From SZUA-287 sp036397975 (GTDB taxonomy: Bacteria > Bacteroidota > Ignavibacteria > UBA10030 > UBA6906): a stretch of DNA of 8,168 bases. Below are positions 5,265 through 8,168 of this stretch, one piece after another; positions within the stretch are counted from its first letter, which is position 1; the number at the start of each line of letters is the position of its first letter. Both the position numbers and the translations under genes were made by a program. The notes under the pieces were generated by a model. That model saw only the letters and a list, made by a program, of their open reading frames with translations. It did not search any database and was not told where the DNA came from. The stretch covers positions 1 through 8,168 of the forward strand of contig DASWHW010000147.1 in NCBI GenBank assembly GCA_036397975.1. The letters run 5' to 3'.

Positions 5265-8168
5265 CAGGACGCGAATAAGGCGAGAATTGAACGCTTGCTC
5301 GAACAACAAAAGAGCGGAGTTCAACTTAATGAAGAAGAGCATGACTTGATCAGGCCCTACACATCGCCTCGTGAGCAGAGAGGTTTCTCGCCCAGATTAT
5401 CCGTCGGCGGCACTTACACATCATTGTATTATCAGGACGCAGGCAACCCTCGCGGCCTCAATACAGAAGGTGATGCGCCTGGCACTTCTGGATGGACAAA
5501 CATTGTTGCCGGACCTCAGGCAGCGAATTTGTGGTCACCGGTTCAGACAATCCCATTCGCGTTCGAGTTTTTTGGCAATACAGTTACACATTACAAGGCG
5601 AGCCAGAATGGACTCGTCACATTCGACACGGCAACTGTCCTGTTGCCAAACGCGAACACAAATTTGCCATCCACTTCACTCCCACCTAGCACAATCGCAG
5701 GAATGTGGGATGAGTTCACAAGCGCACCTCCGACCGGTACGGGTGATGATGTTCGCATAAAAGTTTTCGGGACCTCACCCAATCAACAGCTCTGGATAAA
5801 ATGGTATTCTTTTGAATATGGAAATCCTAACGTTAGTTTTTCTTACTGGGCAATTGTTCTTGAAGAAGGTACTAACAAGGTTTACGTTGTTGATCAATAT
5901 AACTCCACAACGCCATTACTGACTTCAACCGTCGGACTCCAGATGGACAATACCACAGCCGACCAATTCGGCGACAGCACAATAGCACAGTCAGGGAATG
6001 CGTCAACAAACCCTGACAATGATTATTGGGAATTTTTCATTCCGGTGCCAAATGACGTAGGTGCTTCGCAGGTATTCCAGAGTTTTTCCGGACCCTTCCC
6101 TTATCCGGGAACGAGCATTCCGCTCTCCGCCGAGGTAAGAAACTTCGGGTTGAATCCGCAATCAGGATTTACTGTTGGTTACACAGTGGATGACGGGAGT
6201 TCGGGCAGTTTAACATATAGTGGCACACTGGCACCAGGTGCAACTGATACTGTGTCCTTTTCGGCTCCATGGGTTCCGGCAACTGCTGACACGTTCACAG
6301 TCAAGGCTTTTACAGCGCTTGTCGGAGACGGCATTGTGGCAAATGACACTGCAACAGCATCAACCACCGTGTATCCGATTTTGGCTCTCAATGTCGAACA
6401 GGATTTCGCCGCGTACAGCGGAAACCCCGGTAGTATTGGTTGGTTCGGCATCGACAATACAGATTTCGGTACATTCACACCCAATCCCACCAATGATGGA
6501 TCTTGGACCTCTGACGGCTTCGGGAATGTTGGCACTTCGGGATCGGCGCGATTCAACTTCTTTAGCACCACGGCAACGGATATGGATTGGTTGATTGCCC
6601 CACCTATCAATATGACAACCGGTGGTCCAAACAGTATTTTGACTTTCGATGTTGCGGTAACCCCATTCACAGGGACGACAGCTGCGTTCATACCCGCAGA
6701 GGATACACTATTCATCGTAGCATCCACAGACGGAACAAACTGGTCACGCGCCAACATCCTGCGATCTTTCACGGCTGCGGATACAATTCCACCAACCGGA
6801 ATGTCCGTGACGCTTGACCTCACCCCCTATGATAGCGCGCCGACACTTTATATTGGGTTTATGGCGATGGATTTACCAGGCCCCAATGACATCAATATCT
6901 ATGTCGACAATATGTTTGTCGGCGTTCCCATCGCAATAGATGTTGCAATAAGTCAGTTTGTCAACCTGCCACCAATTGCGACGGTGAATTCTCTTGTTCA
7001 GTTCGATGTTGCTGTCACAAATCTTGGCGTTGATCCAGTCCCCGCAGATTCCTTCGACTTGTGGGTAAATGGATCGGTTATAGCGACATATGGATACAGC
7101 GCTTTAGGAGCCAGTACAACTGAAAATGTTCCGGTTTCTTTCACCGCATCTGCAGTCCCAGGAACAGACCAGGTCGCAGCCTCCCTGCACACAGTCGCAG
7201 GTGATGTCAACGCAAGCAACGATACCTTGACCGCTTCAGTTACTATAACACAAGCAATCGCAGGGGGTACTTATACAGTCGGAACCGGAGGCGACTATCC
7301 GGACCTGGCATCGGCATTTGCCGCAATTAGCGGAAATGGAATCGCTGGCCCGGTCACGTTAAGCTTGACCGACAACCAGTACATTGCGCCGGGAAGACCC
7401 TTGAGAGACCTTACGGTCGCTGAACCCGAATACGTAACCGTCAATGGAGTTCGGGAGTTTGTTGCCCAACCCAGTCTTTATGGCAACCTCACAGGTGCAG
7501 ATAGCCCTGATACCGTTGGTACACTCACTCTCACTGGTCCAATCGTTGGTGCGAGTGCTGTCAACAGAATCACTATCAGCCCCGCGGCAGGAACCAACGT
7601 TGAAATCAATGGTACGGGGAATCCTGTGCTCAGGTTGACAAATGCAAGTTATGTGACATTTGATGGAATCAATTCAGGCGGCGCTAGCCTGACAATCAAC
7701 TCGGCAGCCGGAACTGCAGTCCTGATGGAAGGTGATGCCGATAACAACATCGTTCAAAACCTTCGTTTGCGAAGTCCGAATTTTACCGCGATCATCCTCG
7801 CCGAGTTGGCTGGCGCGAATGCCGATAACAACTTGATCACAAGAAACACGGTTGGTCCGGCTTTTAATGGTGCGTTCTTGATGAGCGGTGCTGCTACTGC
7901 AAATGGAGTGAACAACCGAATCACAATGAATAATTTTGGTACGGCCACAGACTCGATTGCACAGGCCGGGGTGATTGTGCAGAATGCAACCGGAACTTCG
8001 GTTGACAACAATGTCATTCAGAATATCGTCCGAACAACCGCAACCGGAAATGCTCTCGGAATTGGGGTTCAAACCAAACACTTCAATACACAAATCTACA
8101 ACAACGTTGTGAAGAACGTTGCAAAGATTGGTGGAACTGCTGCGTCCACAGTTTCGGGCATCACCGCG
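5166..8168 (+). CDS. Large secreted multidomain beta-helix protein, probable T9SS cargo (5' part, 3' end outside window)
   Basis: The frame from ATG 5166 stays open for 1001 codons to the last base, so the C-terminus is missing. Residues 1-33 are a signal peptide. Then come: a charged helical stretch, 34-62; a PFxFxFFG module, about 110-295; a CARDB-like domain, 297-402; a choice-of-anchor J/cleaved-adhesin-like domain, about 408-585; a second CARDB-like domain, 592-695; and a right-handed beta-helix, about 700 to the edge. Sec export to the periplasm is clear. Secretion by T9SS is inferred from this architecture and the neighbour; the sorting tail, if present, is downstream. Expected role: surface adhesion or polysaccharide binding. 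No catalytic residues can be assigned in the partial helix. Start choice rests on GGAGGA at 5157, the signal peptide, and an upstream in-frame stop at 5124. Confidence 0.95.
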   Translation, partial: MSLSRLAFSFRSALIIAFALCFIVVAWQSSANAQDANKARIERLLEQQKSGVQLNEEEHDLIRPYTSPREQRGFSPRLSVGGTYTSLYYQDAGNPRGLNTEGDAPGTSGWTNIVAGPQAANLWSPVQTIPFAFEFFGNTVTHYKASQNGLVTFDTATVLLPNANTNLPSTSLPPSTIAGMWDEFTSAPPTGTGDDVRIKVFGTSPNQQLWIKWYSFEYGNPNVSFSYWAIVLEEGTNKVYVVDQYNSTTPLLTSTVGLQMDNTTADQFGDSTIAQSGNASTNPDNDYWEFFIPVPNDVGASQVFQSFSGPFPYPGTSIPLSAEVRNFGLNPQSGFTVGYTVDDGSSGSLTYSGTLAPGATDTVSFSAPWVPATADTFTVKAFTALVGDGIVANDTATASTTVYPILALNVEQDFAAYSGNPGSIGWFGIDNTDFGTFTPNPTNDGSWTSDGFGNVGTSGSARFNFFSTTATDMDWLIAPPINMTTGGPNSILTFDVAVTPFTGTTAAFIPAEDTLFIVASTDGTNWSRANILRSFTAADTIPPTGMSVTLDLTPYDSAPTLYIGFMAMDLPGPNDINIYVDNMFVGVPIAIDVAISQFVNLPPIATVNSLVQFDVAVTNLGVDPVPADSFDLWVNGSVIATYGYSALGASTTENVPVSFTASAVPGTDQVAASLHTVAGDVNASNDTLTASVTITQAIAGGTYTVGTGGDYPDLASAFAAISGNGIAGPVTLSLTDNQYIAPGRPLRDLTVAEPEYVTVNGVREFVAQPSLYGNLTGADSPDTVGTLTLTGPIVGASAVNRITISPAAGTNVEINGTGNPVLRLTNASYVTFDGINSGGASLTINSAAGTAVLMEGDADNNIVQNLRLRSPNFTAIILAELAGANADNNLITRNTVGPAFNGAFLMSGAATANGVNNRITMNNFGTATDSIAQAGVIVQNATGTSVDNNVIQNIVRTTATGNALGIGVQTKHFNTQIYNNVVKNVAKIGGTAASTVSGITA
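5493..6053 (+). other. PFxFxFFG beta-sandwich module related to the one in the upstream gene
   Basis: In the second CDS, IPFAFEFFG (5550-5576), NGL (5607-5615) and MWDEF (5703-5717) occur in the same order as PWPFTFYG, NGW and PWWDDL in the first CDS. Both modules end with a TVGLQ strand; the DNA there even shares the 12 bases GTCGGACTCCAG (2938-2949 and 5931-5942). This copy lacks the GYRWIDSDEPGGP prefix. Function unknown. Confidence 0.6.
6054..6371 (+). other. CARDB-like Ig domain, first copy
   Basis: The segment starts DVGASQVFQSFSGPFPYPG and continues SIPLSAEVRNFGLNP, then GTLAPGATDTVSFSAPW, and ends NDTATASTTV. The 'dv-------p---y--g--i-v-a-V-N-G' opening and the 'D-v-aNDt------v' end are typical of CARDB (cell-adhesion-related) Ig-like domains. 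It probably acts as a stalk or spacer. Confidence 0.65.
6387..6923 (+). other. Choice-of-anchor J / cleaved-adhesin-like jelly-roll domain
   Basis: Key landmarks are NVEQDF at the start, GW in GSIGWFGIDN, GSARFNFF, then DMDWLIAPPINM, SILTFDVAV, DTLFIVASTDGTNWSR, the strand LDLTPYDSAPTLYIGFMAMD, and the closing INIYVDNMFVG. The 'dWLi-P-i-l', 'l-f-v------y--v-vStDGt-W' and 'i-iDni-v' pattern is diagnostic of the choice-of-anchor J family, related to the cleaved adhesin domain of gingipains. Such domains are carbohydrate- or protein-binding jelly rolls. Confidence 0.85.
6939..7250 (+). other. CARDB-like Ig domain, second copy
   Basis: The domain runs from DVAISQFVNLPPIATVNSLV through FDVAVTNLGVDPVP and ends GDVNASNDTLTASVTI. 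It repeats the plan of 6054-6371: a V-N-G strand, and an end of the form D-NASNDT----V. The two copies flank the choice-of-anchor J domain, making a symmetrical spacer-binder-spacer arrangement. Confidence 0.65.
7263..8168 (+). other. Right-handed parallel beta-helix domain (N-terminal part, truncated by window edge)
   Basis: It opens with GGTYTVGTGGDYPDLASAFA and GPVTLSLTDNQY, the capping segment usual for beta-helix proteins of this group. It continues with rungs VLRLTNASYVTFDGI and DNNIVQNLRL. Asn-rich turns recur at residues 859, 887, 916, 947 and 974 (DNNIVQN, DNNLITRN, NNRITMNN, DNNVIQN, NTQIYNN), spaced 27-31 residues. This is the periodicity of a stacked solenoid. Members can bind or cleave polysaccharides; no active-site residues can be named from this part. 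Confidence 0.8.

Noticed and set aside
5371..5760. 129-residue + strand frame inside the second CDS
   Set aside because: It overlaps the second gene out of frame; the 1001-codon frame with signal peptide and known domains is the real one.
6179..6823. 214-residue open frame on the - strand
   Set aside because: It is antisense to the choice-of-anchor J region of the second CDS. Its Val/Ala/Ser/Pro-rich translation is a typical reverse-complement shadow.
1..8168. CRISPR, insertion sequence, phage or defence system
   Set aside because: No short direct repeats with regular spacers, transposase or integrase motifs, terminal inverted repeats, tRNA-like structures or nuclease/helicase motifs are seen. 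The repeats present are protein-level domain repeats.

Overview
The window carries parts of two very large, secreted, multidomain proteins encoded on the + strand, separated by a 356-bp intergenic region. No RNA genes, mobile elements, CRISPR arrays or metabolic genes are visible. The first protein ends in a textbook type IX secretion (T9SS/Por) C-terminal sorting domain with the NYPNPFNP signature. This points to the Bacteroidota/FCB side of the bacterial tree. The NYPNPFNPST style of tail, roughly balanced base composition and mosaic of beta-sandwich, BNR and 'choice-of-anchor' modules fit Ignavibacteriota, Kapabacteria-like or related FCB lineages better than classical Bacteroidales, but this placement is an inference.

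Layout: (1) 1-4809 is the 3' part of a giant CDS whose start lies upstream of the window (1602 residues visible). In order it holds a BNR/sialidase-like segment, two fibronectin type III-like domains, an amidotransferase-like domain without a catalytic Cys, an Ig-like/BACON-like domain, a second BACON-like domain with a large GYRWIDSDEPGGP...PFTFYG module inserted in it, an NGGEQW Ig-like domain, a six-Asp-box YCF48/VPS10-like beta-propeller region, and the T9SS tail. (2) 4810-5165 is intergenic, with a strong rho-independent terminator (4836-4880), a candidate promoter (about 4923-4953) and a Shine-Dalgarno site (5157-5162). (3) 5166-8168 is the 5' part of a second CDS, open for 1001 codons to the window edge: signal peptide, a PFxFxFFG module related to the one in gene 1, CARDB-like domain, choice-of-anchor J (cleaved-adhesin-like) domain, second CARDB-like domain, and a right-handed parallel beta-helix that runs off the end.

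How they fit: both look like cell-surface or released T9SS cargo, plausibly adhesins or substrate-binding proteins. They share a domain and lie in tandem, but the terminator suggests separate transcription. I see no evidence for a new defence, mobile or enzymatic system. The most notable features are the domain architecture and the shared module.
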